The position numbers and the translations under genes are program-made. 64,000 bases of DNA, taken from the NCBI GenBank assembly GCA_009823395.1, contig CM020501.1, positions 20,668,361-20,732,360 on the forward strand, written 5' to 3'. The DNA is from Thamnaconus septentrionalis (Eukaryota; Chordata; Actinopteri; Tetraodontiformes; Monacanthidae). The notes under the pieces were generated by a model. It was not told where the DNA came from. It saw nothing but the letters and a program-made list of their open reading frames with translations, and made no database searches. Within the stretch, counting starts at the first letter, position 1; the number at the start of each line of letters is the position of its first letter. Below, in pieces: positions 40,217 through 51,700 of this stretch.

Positions 40217-41640
40217 TGGTGGTGGGGGGTGCTCCTCAGTGCTGTAGTTCACTTTTCACATTTCAGAAGCATATAATGTATTACAGTATAGCATTTAGCA
40301 TAATATATATATATATAGTATAATATATATGTTATATATATTATAGCATATCATATATGATAAAAGTGCCCAACGTCCTGATGCGTCAAGGTCAGAGACA
40401 CTGGCGACGCTTCCTCTCGGCCAATCACAGCTGTAATCTTTAAAAAACAAAAAGACTAAAAGCTAAATCTTGATCACCAACATGTTCAGGAGTTAAAAGT
40501 CAGAAAAAGAAGAAGAGTGTCCTTTGCGTCTCCTCTTGATGATGTCATCAATTTATCCTGGTGTTGATTTTGGCCTCGGCGTCCCTGTCTCCACCCGGCT
40601 CAAAGGAGCGCTTGTCTGTGTAGGAGTGAGGTCACCTCTGGGGTTGCGTGGCGTCCAGTGATGGTGGCTGAATGGGCCTCTGTCCCGCCTCCACTGAGCC
40701 CCAGGCTGTTCTAAAAGAACTACACACATTGAGGGAGGGGGGCCGAGCTCCTGACTGAGCTGCAGGACCAGTTAGATGTTCCGCAGCTGCAGGTCTGAAG
40801 AAGAGGGAGAAGGAGGAGAAGGAGGAGAAGAAGAAGGAGTAGAAGAAGAAGGAGAAGAAGATGATGAAGAAGAATTAATAAATAGATAAATAACAAATAA
40901 GTGAATAATAAACAAAGCACACAAAGTGTTTTTGTGACACCAGGCTGCTGAGAGGCTTTCAAGGTCTTTCATCATTTTAAAAAAGGAGCTGTGGTCTGCA
41001 GCAACTATTGCGGCGCCACACCAACGTTGTATCGGTACTTAAAAACCCGTCTTTTTGTGTTTCTTTTGGAAACGTAGATAAAGCCGTTTTTGCTTCTCCA
41101 AGACCAAAATTTAAGAGCTGAAGTATTCTCCGGATTTTTGTTGTTGTAATTAGTGATTGTAAATTTTTGATAATTCATTCATTCATTCAGAACAAACCAG
41201 CAAATCTGAAAGAAATAAAAAGCTGGAAAAGAAACTTTTTTTAAAAACAAAAAAAAAAACGGCCATTATTAAGGTTTTATGGTGCAGCTGGTGTGTCGCT
41301 GCTGCTGCAGGAACTGGAGACGCTCCGACCCAAAGTAGGCCACCGCCACCACCACCGCCACCACCACCGCCACCGCCGCCCAGGTCACCTCTGCTGCACT
41401 GAAAGACGAACCTCCTTTAAACTTTGGAAACTGAAACCAACCACACCGCTGCAGAATTCGTCACATCGGGCTGTTGCGTGAAGCCGCCACCCCCTGACCT
41501 CCTGACGTCTTGACCTCCTGACCTCAGACTTGTGGCTCTGAAACACATGACTGGCGCACAAAAAAAAAAAAAGTGTGACACCGCGGCGTCGCTGATATCG
41601 CTGACTGTGGTTTCGCCCCCTGCAGTTGAGCCCATGGAGA
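39600..41640. other. peli1 5' intron, downstream part
   Basis: Holds (CA)n near 39728, (GT)n at 40181-40215, TA-rich sequence at 40302-40360, and A/G-rich (GAA, GGA) tracts at 40798-40872. A (CCGCCACCA)n tract lies at 41341-41379. No exon is supported. Confidence 0.4.
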
Positions 41641-41675
41641 CGCACTGACGCCCTCTCTGGCCGTGCGCAGCACAA

Positions 41676-42335
41676 ATGTTTTCTCCGGCTCAGGAAAACA
41701 TCTCCACCTCGCCGGCTTCCACCAAAGGAGCGGTCAAGTATGGAGAGCTCATCGTGCTGGGGTGAGATGGCTTTTTTTTTTTTTTTTGCTTTGCCCTCTT
41801 CCTGTTCACAAGCAGCAACTGCAATAGGGAATCACAGAGGAGTGCCAAAACTAAAAAGTAAATCAATAAATATAAAGAGGAATAAATAAATGAATAAATA
41901 CAAATATAAAGGTACATTTTGTCTTTGTCTTTTCCCTTTTTTCATTGTACAGGACAAATGGGAAAAACAATGACAAACGTTTTTTTTTGCCATTGCCTTT
42001 TTCCTTTGCTTGAAGGCCAATCAGATGGCTGTGGGTGGGGCTTTACATCCAGGAATTAGTAGTCGATACCTGATCGCTCCTTAAGGGGCGCGTTTCCCTA
42101 GCGCTTCTTGGCTTCACGGTACGGCTCAGTACGGAGTTAGCTATGCTATTCACGGAGCGATCAGGTATCGATTGCTAATCCTGGTCAGAATGCCCCACCC
42201 ACAGCCATTTGATCGTAGTTGCTTTTACCTGATGAAAAAAGGCAAAGGAAAAAACAACTTTTGTCATCGTTTTTCCCATTTGTCTTTTACAATGACAAAA
42301 GGGAAAATACAAAGACATAATGTACCTTTATTGTT

Positions 42336-42370
<35 letters not shown>

Positions 42371-45300
42371 TTTTCAATTTTGACACTCCTTTGACTCCAT
42401 ACGGTACCGCCAGTCGAAGCAAAAGAAAACTGCTGGTTTCCTGCTGCTGCAGCGGCGGCGTCTCTGCAGAGGCTCTGATGAGGTTTTCTTTCCACTGCAG
42501 TTCCCAGTCAGAGATGGTGAAGGGGTGCGGGGTGGAGGGGGGGTGATGTGGGGTTTGTGGGGGGGCAGGGGGGTGATGTGGGGTTTAGGGGAGGTGGTTC
42601 TCACTTTAACTGAGCTGCAGGAAGTTTGCATTATCCAGCAGAGAATGGCTCCACTTTCCCCTCTAACTCCAGTGTTTACTTGACCTGCGTCTGGCGCCAG
42701 AGATAACCGGCCGGGTTCTGCAGCACTTTGTAGGATTTAAAGGTGCAACAGCGGTTCTACGGCTCAGGTCCAGGTCCTGGTCCCCGGTCCTGAGAGAAAT
42801 TATTTTCTCAAAATGGTTGAAAATGAGAAAAGTTTTCCCTCTGACAGTGCAAACGTCTCAAACTAAATGATACATTAATCCTCTTTTGTAATCCAGCTTG
42901 TCATCATTTTCTTCTTCTTCTTTTGACTAAATGAATAAAATCTTCCGTTCAAAAGACACATTGTGTGTTTCCAGGCTTGTTAAAACACAATTGTGAAAAC
43001 GATCTCTTCACCCCCGCACCTCCGTCAGACAGAAGCTGCACAGTTGCACTGAGAGCGCTCGGCCAACAAGACTCTTATTGTCACAAACGCTCAGCGCACT
43101 TCTGCATGTACTTGTCATGGTGGCGTCACAAAGGAGGAGTAAGAAGAAGAAGAAGAAACTGTTGAGCTCTTTGTGATGACTCGCCGCCCTGCTGTTTGTC
43201 CGTCTGTCCGTCTGTCTGGAACGGTGCCAATGGAAACAGTGCAGGGCAGCGTTTCTCAACTGGTGGGTTCCAAAAGTGGTTCGCGGAGATGTTTTGATTG
43301 GGTCGCGGCTTAGTGGGCAGTTCCCTCTGTTCGTGTATGTATACTGTATATATTAGAGAGATAGAGAAACATGTTGGGCATTTATTATGCAGGACAAAAA
43401 CTTCAATTCAATTCAATTCAATTCAAACTTCAATTTCACTAGTAATTTCTTTACGAGACGATAGAACGGGGCTAGCGTTTGTATTTTTGTGGAATAAATT
43501 TGGGTCTGGACTTCATAATAAGGAAAATGTGGACCCTGAGGCTCCACCAGTTGAGAACTGCTGGTCCAGAGTGTCTTTCACTACGTCCTCACTCACTCAG
43601 ACGGGTCTGTCAAGAGGCCACAGCACCCTCTGCTGGAGGGAAGGGTCAACTGCAGCAGTCTTTCCCATTCTGGTCAGCGTTCAGAAGTTCACTCTGCGTT
43701 CGACGTCTCGGGACTTTTTTTTTAAATTTATTTTTTTATTTTTTATGCGCACAGAGAATAAACTCCCATGCGTTCTTAACAAGTCCCGCCCCTGATATCT
43801 CGACCCCTCCCTCGCTCCCTCCGTCCGCAGGTGTAACGGCTCGCTGCCCAGCGGCGACAAGGGCAGGCGGAGGAGCCGCTTCGCTCTGTGCCGCAGGAAC
43901 AAGGCCAACGGCGTGCGGCCCAGCACGGTGCACTCCTCCTGCACGCCGCAGGCCGCCAAGGTGAGAGACCCCCCCACCACCCGACAGCCCGCGAGCCCCG
44001 CCCCCACGCCGCATACACCTGAGACTGGCAGGGGGAGGCGTGTTCACCGCACAGTGCGTCTTTCTCTGCAGGCCATCAGTAACAAGGAGCAGCACAGCAT
44101 CTCCTACACGCTGTCCCGGGCCCAGACCGTGGTGGTGGAGTACACCCACGACGGCACCACCGACATGTTCCAGGTCGGTAGGCTCCGCCCACTCACCCGC
44201 CCCATTCCACACACACAGAGAAGAGCCTGCATGGATTATTACAGCGACTATATGTTCTGGAAAGGCAGAAATGACTCATTTAGCAGATATTCACCCAGTT
44301 GGATCCACTTGGCTGATAAACTAAAACATTGGTGCTCAATAGGTGGCCTGCGGGCTGCATCCGTCATTAAGCACCACTGTTTTGGCCCCTTTGGCTGCTG
44401 CAGTTCCCGTATTTTTATTTTATTTTACTTTCACTGTTGTTTTCAGAGCAGTTCGCATCAGATGCTTGAACCCGTTTATAGGACAGAAATTCATGTTTTT
44501 TTTTTTTTTATTCTTCCTCCTTGTGGTTCTTTGGGTTTATATTTAAGAAAAAAAAAGAAGAACCAGTCTTTCTCAACCCCTTGCCGGCATGATTGTTTTG
44601 GATTCAGTCACAATGTTTTGCTTCGTTCAGCTTTTTATTTTAATTTATGTCAAAATAGAAAGGACAATTTTAAATTTTATTTATTGTATTATTTATTTAT
44701 TGTATTTTATTGTTATTTTAGGTCAGATTTTTTTTTTGACCCAAGTTTTTTTATTTTATTTTATTGATTTTTCTACATAGAGAGAATGTACATGTAGAGC
44801 GTACAAGTACATTAATTCAGAAGCAAAATTAAACAGCAATAACCCCCCTCGCTCCAACGGAGCCCCATCCCTGCAACAATATTACTGTACCATTAACAAT
44901 TACAAATATACATATATATGTATACATAAAAAGATATAAGTATATTATAGTGAAAATATATATAAAAATATTTCAGAAAATAAATAAGTAAGTAGTAATT
45001 AAAACAGTACTTTGCTTAAGTGAATGAAGCAGATAACAAAGGAAATAAAAAAACAAAACAAACAAACAACAAAAACAAAGCAAAACAATCAATCCATAAC
45101 GGTTTTTGAGTTTCAAAGTATACACAATGCAGGATCAGTCACATAAACAACCAATATTAGTGATATCTAATTTCTCTACATAGTTTAAGAGAGGCTTACA
45201 TGTAGTACCAAATTTTTGAACACACCTCTGGTAAAATAGCGGATCTTCTCTAATACCAGATGGTGTAGAAGGTCATTGACCCGCATCTTAAAGGTAGGGG

Positions 45301-46010
45301 AAAGTTTCCCCTTCCACTGAAAGAGTATTAATCGCCTACTTATGAGAGATGCAAATGCTATCATATTCTTGGCCTGGCGGTTAAAGTGAGTGAATTTTGT
45401 TGTTTTTTTTTTTTTTTAATGATTTTCCCCCTGTTTTTTTTGTTTCTCTTTTTTCTTTTTCCTTTTTTTCAGGAGAAAAAAAGTAAGAAAGGAAAAGAAA
45501 AAAGAAATCTTATCGCATGTTCTCGTTCTGTCACATGCAGCCTAAACAACATCTTCACCAAATGGACCTTTGACTCATCGAAGAAGTTTGAATTTATTAT
45601 TTAAAGGACCCCTGATATAAAACCAACCACAGCATTTCTCCACCGGGCTGCACTGACTCTCTCTCTCTCCCCTCTCTCTCTCTCTCTCTCTCTCCTCTCT
45701 CTCCCCCTCTCTCTCTCTCTCTCTCTCTCCTCCCAGATCGGGCGTTCCACGGAGAACCCCATCGACTTCGTGGTGACGGACACCGTCCCAGGGGGCCAGG
45801 GCCCCACCGACGGCCCCGCCCTCCAGAGCACCATCTCCCGCTTCGCCTGCCGCATCATCTGCCAGAGGGACCCGCCCTTCACCGCCAGGATCTACGCCGC
45901 CGGCTTCGACTCCTCCAAGAACATCTTCCTCGGGGTACCAGCCACTTCCTGTTCCACTCCCCCTCTCCCTCTCGCTCTCCCGGGTGGGTGGAAGCTAAAC
46001 CTGTGCGGGG

Positions 46011-46105
<95 letters not shown>

Positions 46106-47392
46106 AGGAGAAGGCAGCCAAGTGGAGGATGCGGGACGGCCAGATGGACGGACTGACCACCAACGGCATCCTGGTCACGCACCCCCAGCAGGGCTTCAGC
46201 CGGGACTCCAGACCAGGACTGTGGAGGGAGATCTCCGTCTGCGGACACGTCTTCACGCTGCGGGAGACCAGATCGTCGCAGCAGAGGGGCCGGATGGTGG
46301 GTGGAGCACAATACATCCGTAGCAGCCACCCTCCGATCCTGCCGAATATCATAAAATGAATCATCTATTGATTCTGATATATCCAAGAAAGTGAATCCCT
46401 TTTTTTCCCCCTCCTGGTCCTGTCTGGTCATAATGACAAGCAGAAATGTGTCTGGATGTCTTTATGAGACGAGAGTGTGAACCACACAGGTCGGTTCAGA
46501 AACCACCTGTTGGGTGGTTTTGTTGTATTTTTCTGTATCAGTGATATTCTGGCCATGACCGGACTGAGGGAGGGATAGGGAGTGAGAAAGAGAGTAGAAA
46601 GGAGATTTAAGTCAGGGTCAATGGGAAATGAATTTTTGAAGCTGCTGCTTACGAGAACGGAGGTTTCCGAGATTTTACTTTGGCTCTGTTCAGAATCAGT
46701 AATATTAGAATATCATCTTACATATTAGGATTATTGAGGACTAGTGTGTAACGCTAAGACCTTTTGTCACCTGACCTACGGGTCCCTCTCTCCTGCCCAC
46801 CCCCAGGTGGAGTCGGAGTGCAACGAGCTGGTGGACGGCTCGCTCATCGACCTGTGCGGCGCCACCCTGCTGTGGCGGACGGCCGAGGGCCTGGCCGCCA
46901 CGCCCACCGCCAAACACCTGGGCGCTGCGGCCGGGAGCTGAACGCGGGCGGCCGCAGTGCCCGGTGGGCTTCAACACGCTGGCCTTCCCCAGCCTGCGCC
47001 GCCGCGGCGTCCTGGACGAGCGGCAGCCCTGGGCCTACCTGCGCTGCGGCCACGTGCACGGCTACCACGCCTGGGGGCGGAGGCAGGCGGAGGCGGAGCA
47101 GCAGCAGGCGGAGCGGAGCAGCAGCAGAGGAGTGCCCCATGTGCGGGCGCGGGGCCCCTACGTGCCGCTGTGGCTGGGCGGCGAGGCGGCCTTCTACGTG
47201 GACGGCGAGCCGCCCAGCCACGCCTTCCGGCCCTGCGGCCACGTCTGCTCCGAGAGGACGGCCGCCTTCTGGCAGCAGGTGCTGCTGCCGCACGGCACCC
47301 ACGCCTTCCACGCCGCCTGCCCCTTCTGCATCCAGCCGCTGAGCGGCGAGCCGGGCTGCGTCAGACTCATCTTCCAGAGCCCGCTGGACTAG
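41676..47392 (+). CDS. peli1: Pellino E3 ubiquitin ligase, PELI1-like (last exon frame broken)
   Basis: Pellinos are RING-like E3 ligases acting on IRAK and RIP kinases in TLR/IL-1 signalling. Coding exons: 41676-41761, 43831-43960, 44072-44173, 45737-45934, 46108-46296, 46807-47392. The first five join in phase. MFSPAQEN start, YGELIVLG, SISYTLSRAQTVVVEYTHD, the FHA-like core (STENPIDFVVTD, RIYAAGFDSSKNIFLGEKAAKW), DGLTTNGILV, WREISVCG and DLCGATLLWRTAEGL are highly conserved. The C-terminus has CGHVHGYHAWG, PCGHVCSE, FHAACPFC and VRLIFQSPLD. The final exon changes frame within 46921-46951 (at least two breaks, creating TGA 46939-46941). ECPMC at 47130-47144 is also out of frame with its surroundings. 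Either these are indel errors in GC-rich DNA or the copy is damaged. N-terminal sequence favours PELI1 over PELI3. Confidence 0.9.
41838..42390. mobile_element. foldback element with ~240-bp imperfect arms
   Basis: The arms start AGGAGTGCCAAAACT (41838) and end TTTTGACACTCCT (to 42390). They continue through A/T-rich repeats, AAAGGTACATT / AATGTACCTTT, and ACAAATGGGAAAAAC and its complement. CTGTGGGTGGGG pairs with CCCCACCCACAG. The inner arms, CGATACCTGATCGCTCC and GGAGCGATCAGGTATCG, are perfect 17-base complements around a loop of about 80 bases. It lies in a peli1 intron and has no coding capacity. Confidence 0.75.
42330..42372. repeat. (TTTA)n inside foldback right arm
   Basis: Tetranucleotide array matching an (AATA)n-rich part of the left arm. 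Confidence 0.85.
43247..43563. mobile_element. hAT-type element, 317 bp
   Basis: Ends CAGCGTTTCTCAACTGGTGG and CCACCAGTTGAGAACTGCTG are inverted repeats with 18 of 20 matches. Flanking 8-mers GTGCAGGG and GTCCAGAG agree at 6 positions. The interior has a (TTCAA)n tract. A truncated relative lies at 6969. It sits in a peli1 intron. Confidence 0.8.
44750..45390 (-). mobile_element. 5'-truncated L1-like LINE end
   Basis: Read on the minus strand, a frame gives AKNMIAFASLISRRLILFQW then PTFKMRVNDLLHHLVLEKIR and FTRGVFKNL. This resembles the C-terminal end of fish L1-type ORF2 proteins. A non-coding 3' tail and an AATAAAATAAAAT A-rich end follow at 44775-44748. It is inserted in a peli1 intron and inactive. 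Confidence 0.55.
45657..45735. repeat. (CT)n before peli1 exon 4
   Basis: A CT array with a few C insertions runs to the CTCCTCCCAG acceptor of the exon starting at 45737, so the microsatellite serves as the pyrimidine tract. Confidence 0.95.
46014..46100. repeat. (CT)n before peli1 exon 5
   Basis: An almost pure 87-base CT array ends 8 bases before the exon starting at 46108 (CGTGCAG acceptor). The intron is only 173 bases long. Confidence 0.95.
46297..46806. other. peli1 last intron
   Basis: An unremarkable intron of 510 bases with no repeat or exon noted. Confidence 0.6.
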
Positions 47393-47958
47393 GAGCCCCT
47401 CCCCCTCCCCCTCCTATCTCCCCCCACACCGCCCTGGGAGGTCACACGGCTCCTCTTAAACTTACTGCTTCAGCTTTTCTAACTTAATTTAACTCCATAC
47501 TCACGCAGGAGCGTTTTGGTGTTTTATTTAATTTTTTTGTTTGGGGATTGTTTTGGTGTTTCTCCTCAGTTTGTCTCTGTCAGTTTTTTTATTTGGTCTT
47601 ATTTATTCCTTTTTGTGCGTGTTTGAAATGCCGATGCAGCGTTTTTTGCTGTCTCTTGTGTTGTTCTTGCAGGGTTTCCACCAGAGCCGCCACACCACAG
47701 ACACACACTTCAGCCTCAGCGAGACTCCTTGTTTTGCTGTTGAATCAAGTTAAAAGTCTTGCTCACCAGGTCACTCTTTGGTCCTCACTGCATCCCCGTC
47801 TCTGTCCGGGGTTGATGGCATTTGTCTTTACTTTTGGTGACGGTGACGGGACGGCCCAAAGCCCTCCGACCTCTGACCTCTCAGGTCATTGTCTACACCT
47901 GCATTTTTAAAAAAAGAAAATGATTGATGAAGTTTTGTTTCCCTCAGAATTCTTAGGA

Positions 47959-48009
<51 letters not shown>

Positions 48010-48120
48010 GAAATCAAATCAGCAGGCTGTGTCACAACCAATGCAGGAACTTGAAAAAAATGTTCGATGTCAGATTAACCTCAACAACACTATTTGTTCT
48101 GATTTTTATTGTCAGTTATT

Positions 48121-48189
<69 letters not shown>

Positions 48190-48330
48190 ACTAAAGGCCT
48201 CACTACAGCAGAATAATGGTGCTCTCATTTGCTGTGTTTTGGTTAAATCCACCTTTTTTGTGTCGTCAGTGATACAATATCAGGTGTGTGTGTTTTTTTT
48301 TAAGTGAAATAAATGACTTCTGTGCCTTCT
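47393..48330 (+). other. peli1 3' UTR region
   Basis: Follows TAG 47390-47392. Contains (TTA)n at 47958-48010 and (CA)n at 48120-48187, and ends near AATAAA at 48308-48313, which is followed by T-rich and GT-rich sequence. No open frame of interest. Confidence 0.55.
48308..48313 (+). terminator. candidate poly(A) signal of peli1
   Basis: AATAAA 916 bases after the stop codon, followed by TGTGCC and TTGTGTTGT. Confidence 0.6.
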
Positions 48331-48780
48331 CTCCTCTTGTCTGAAACTAGATTGTGTTGTCACGAACAACACGTAAAGGCCTTTTACTTTCACTTTGCCG
48401 CATTCTGTTTCTTTAGGGTCAGTGCGGCAAACCGATGTTTGCACTTACATGAAGTGCCATTTACTCCATTGAATTGATCAATAAATAGAATTCCAATGGT
48501 TTAAAAATGTTGCACACATTTTTAGGCATTTGGTATATGAACAGTTATACATACATGGGACTTTTCAGTTATTTTAAGACATCCTGTGTTACCATGCCAG
48601 AATCATTTCTTCTTTTCACCTTGACGCTTCAATGAGGTTTCATGCATATGAAGGACGGAAAGAGGAAGTAGGAGGAGCTGATGTGTTTTGGTCGGCTTGC
48701 TTCCACTGTGCGACGGTGGGCGACCTGCTGCCACCAGACTCTCCTGTGAGTGACGACCTGCTGGGTTTGACCGAGACGCC

Positions 48781-51700
48781 ATGAGTTTAAAAGCAGCATG
48801 TGGATTGGTCCTCGTCCTTCTGTCTGTGAGAGGTATGTGATCAGAACATAGAGCAACTTTTTGAAATTTGCTTTTTCATTTTTGGCTTGTATTCTGTTTT
48901 TCTTTTTGTTTAGAGTTCTTCGGGATAATTTCTGTCTTCCTCAGAAGTGTCTTTGGATGATTCTTCTGAGGAAGATGGAAGTTTCCGTCCAAACATGGCG
49001 AGGTATCAAACAGTCTCAAAGCTCACTGAGAGGAGAGAAAAACAAAAGATAAACATACATCAAAACATTAGGATCAACTGGTTGTCAATTTGGATTTTTT
49101 TTTTTTTTTTTTGTTAATCCACAATCACTTTTATATAGTCATCAGACATTTATTGTCATTTTATATACGTGCACATAGAAACATGAACTTTAACTGAGTT
49201 ACTTTGGTTTAAGAGAAATAAACTACTGCACATGTATAAGTAATAACGTCTTACTGGATTAAAATTCATTCATCATAATGGTAGTTTATCAAGCTACATA
49301 AAAAAACGGAGTAGCAAAACAAATGGTAATTGAGTTACTTGAATTAAAAAAAGAAAAGTGATGCCTAAGATTACTAGTTGCTGCCAAAAGTAATGCTGTT
49401 ACTGTACAACACTGATCATGCAACAATGAACTTTCTTCCTCTGTTCTGCTGCAACCCTCCCACACAGAGTAAATCAGCTGTGAAAAATAATGAACCCTCA
49501 AGATGTTGAATCTTTAATCTGCCAAACAAGATACAGCAACACATTTTCAATTGTCCCATCTCTTTAATGCTATTACACAGCAAACAAATGTGTATATGTT
49601 AACTTGTTTTAATTAAAAACAAACAAACAAGGCAGAAGAATTTTGAAAATAAATCCAACAGCATTATTGTGAATCTTGGTTGCTTGAGGTGAGAAAAGAA
49701 AACTGGTCACTTTTAAGACTTTTGACTTTCTACACACTGGGCCCCTTTCTGTCTGAGCAGGTCTGTTTGCTGATCTTGTGTTGAGTTTGACTGTTTTTCT
49801 GATTTGCTTTCTGTTGCAGTGAAGCATGCTTGGAATAATTTCAGAGTGAGTTACCCCCTATCAGAGGTCTGTGCCCTCAAAGGCTCCAAAGTGTCCTTCC
49901 ACTGTTATGTTCAACCTCAAGGACATAGATATGGACATGGACAAGTAGATGTGATCTGGTTTGTTGGATCTGGATCTGTTGATTTGAAAGCAGATCCCCA
50001 ATTTTCAGATCGAGTCAAATACAAAATAGAATATCTGAGAAAATACACTGTGGAAATCAGTGACCTGAGAGAGAGCGACTCAGCTGAGTACAGGTGCAGA
50101 GTCACAACAAAGCAACCAGATGTGGAATCGACTGGTTCACCTGGAGTCACTTTATCAGTCACAGGTGATGCAGCCTTTCTTCTGCGCAACTCATTCTGAC
50201 TTCTCCTTCTGACTGACATGATCTTGCTGCTCCTGTTTCACATGTCCAGACCTCCAGGTGAAGAAGTCCTCCTGGAAGAAACTTGAATGTACCAGCAGCT
50301 GTCGCCCATCTGGATCTAATTCCTACATCTGGTACAGAAATGGACAGAAAATTACAGGAGAAACATGGTCAGTCTATTACTCAGACTACATGAAGGGATC
50401 CAGTTATTCCTGTGCTCTTAAGGGACAAGAGAAGTTTGTCTCTCCTCCTCTGTGTGAGTTTAAAACAGTGACAACACAACACAGCTCATAAACACTTTAC
50501 CATGTTCTGTGGGCTGTGTCGAATCTAGACAAGGTCAAATTTCCAATCACTGGTTTGTATTTCAGGTGTTGGTGGTTATGAACGCTGCTACAAAGTGACA
50601 TATGGTGTCAGAAACATCTGCGCCACAGAAGGATCATCAGTCAACATTTCTTGCTCTTACAGCAGTTATTACAGTGTCACATCTACACTCTGGTTCAGAG
50701 GTGGACAGCAGTGGACTAGTTCTACTGCTGCTGGTTCTCAGGGTCGTGTTCAGGTCCAAGAAACAGAACAAGGACGCTCCAGACTGAGAATTACTGACCT
50801 GAGAAAGAATGACTCTGCAGAATACTTTGTTTCATGGGGCCGTGATTTACCTGGAACCACTCTGACTGTCACAGGTACCAATAAAGACATTGAGCCTTTA
50901 CTTTTGATCTCCAATTGGACTTCTGGCTGAAGATTTCAGGTTTTCTTGCCTTCAGCAGTGTGATGCTAATATCTACCATCCTCATCTTCAGCTCTGGAGA
51001 TTAAGGTGATCACAGCAACAACAGGGCAGTCTGGTGTGAAGGTTGAGCTCAAGTGTCGCAGTGACTGCAGTCCTGCAAGTCGTCCCACATTCGTCTGGTT
51101 CAAGAATGGCAGCAGGCTGCAAACAACACAATATTCTATTTACGAAGGCTGGATTTCCCCGGGAGATGATGTTTCTTGTTCTTTGGCAGGACACGAGGGC
51201 CGTCGCTCTCCCTCAGTGTGTGAGTTTTTCAGCCGACAACACAGACACACACTTATGTTTGTAGAGGCTGGCGGTTTAAGAAAGAACTCTGCAGCCCAAT
51301 AGTCAGACTGGTCTATCATCAGTGTTTTAGCAGGTAATTTAAAGGACATGCGAACTTGAATTGTTCTCATCTAAACTCCTTTCACACCTTCTCCAGACGC
51401 TCCGAGGACTCCCACCATGTCAGTGGCTCCCTCTGCTGTTCTGAAGGAGGGCAGCTCACTGACTCTGACCTGTAACACCTCTGCTAACCCTGAAGCTAGC
51501 TACGCCTGGTACAAAGAAGAAGACAGAGGCCGTGATCTTCGTGAAACACGAAAGCAACTTGTCTTCACCTCCATCGAGCCCTCTGACTCTGGATCCTATT
51601 ACTGTAGAGCTGAGAACCAGCTTGGCTTCGAACGGTCCGACTCCACCCTTGTTAATGTGACGTGTGAGTAAAAATGTCACACATGTGCATGAAGTTGCAC

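Noticed and set aside
44325..44600. Possible further hAT element (GTGGCCTGCGGGCTGC start)
   Set aside because: The start resembles hAT ends, but no matching opposite terminus or target duplication could be found.
46764..47487. Alternative plus-strand frame with Arg/Pro-rich protein over peli1 last exon
   Set aside because: It shares short correct pieces (such as ECPMCG) only because of the frame breaks; most of it is off-frame Pellino sequence.
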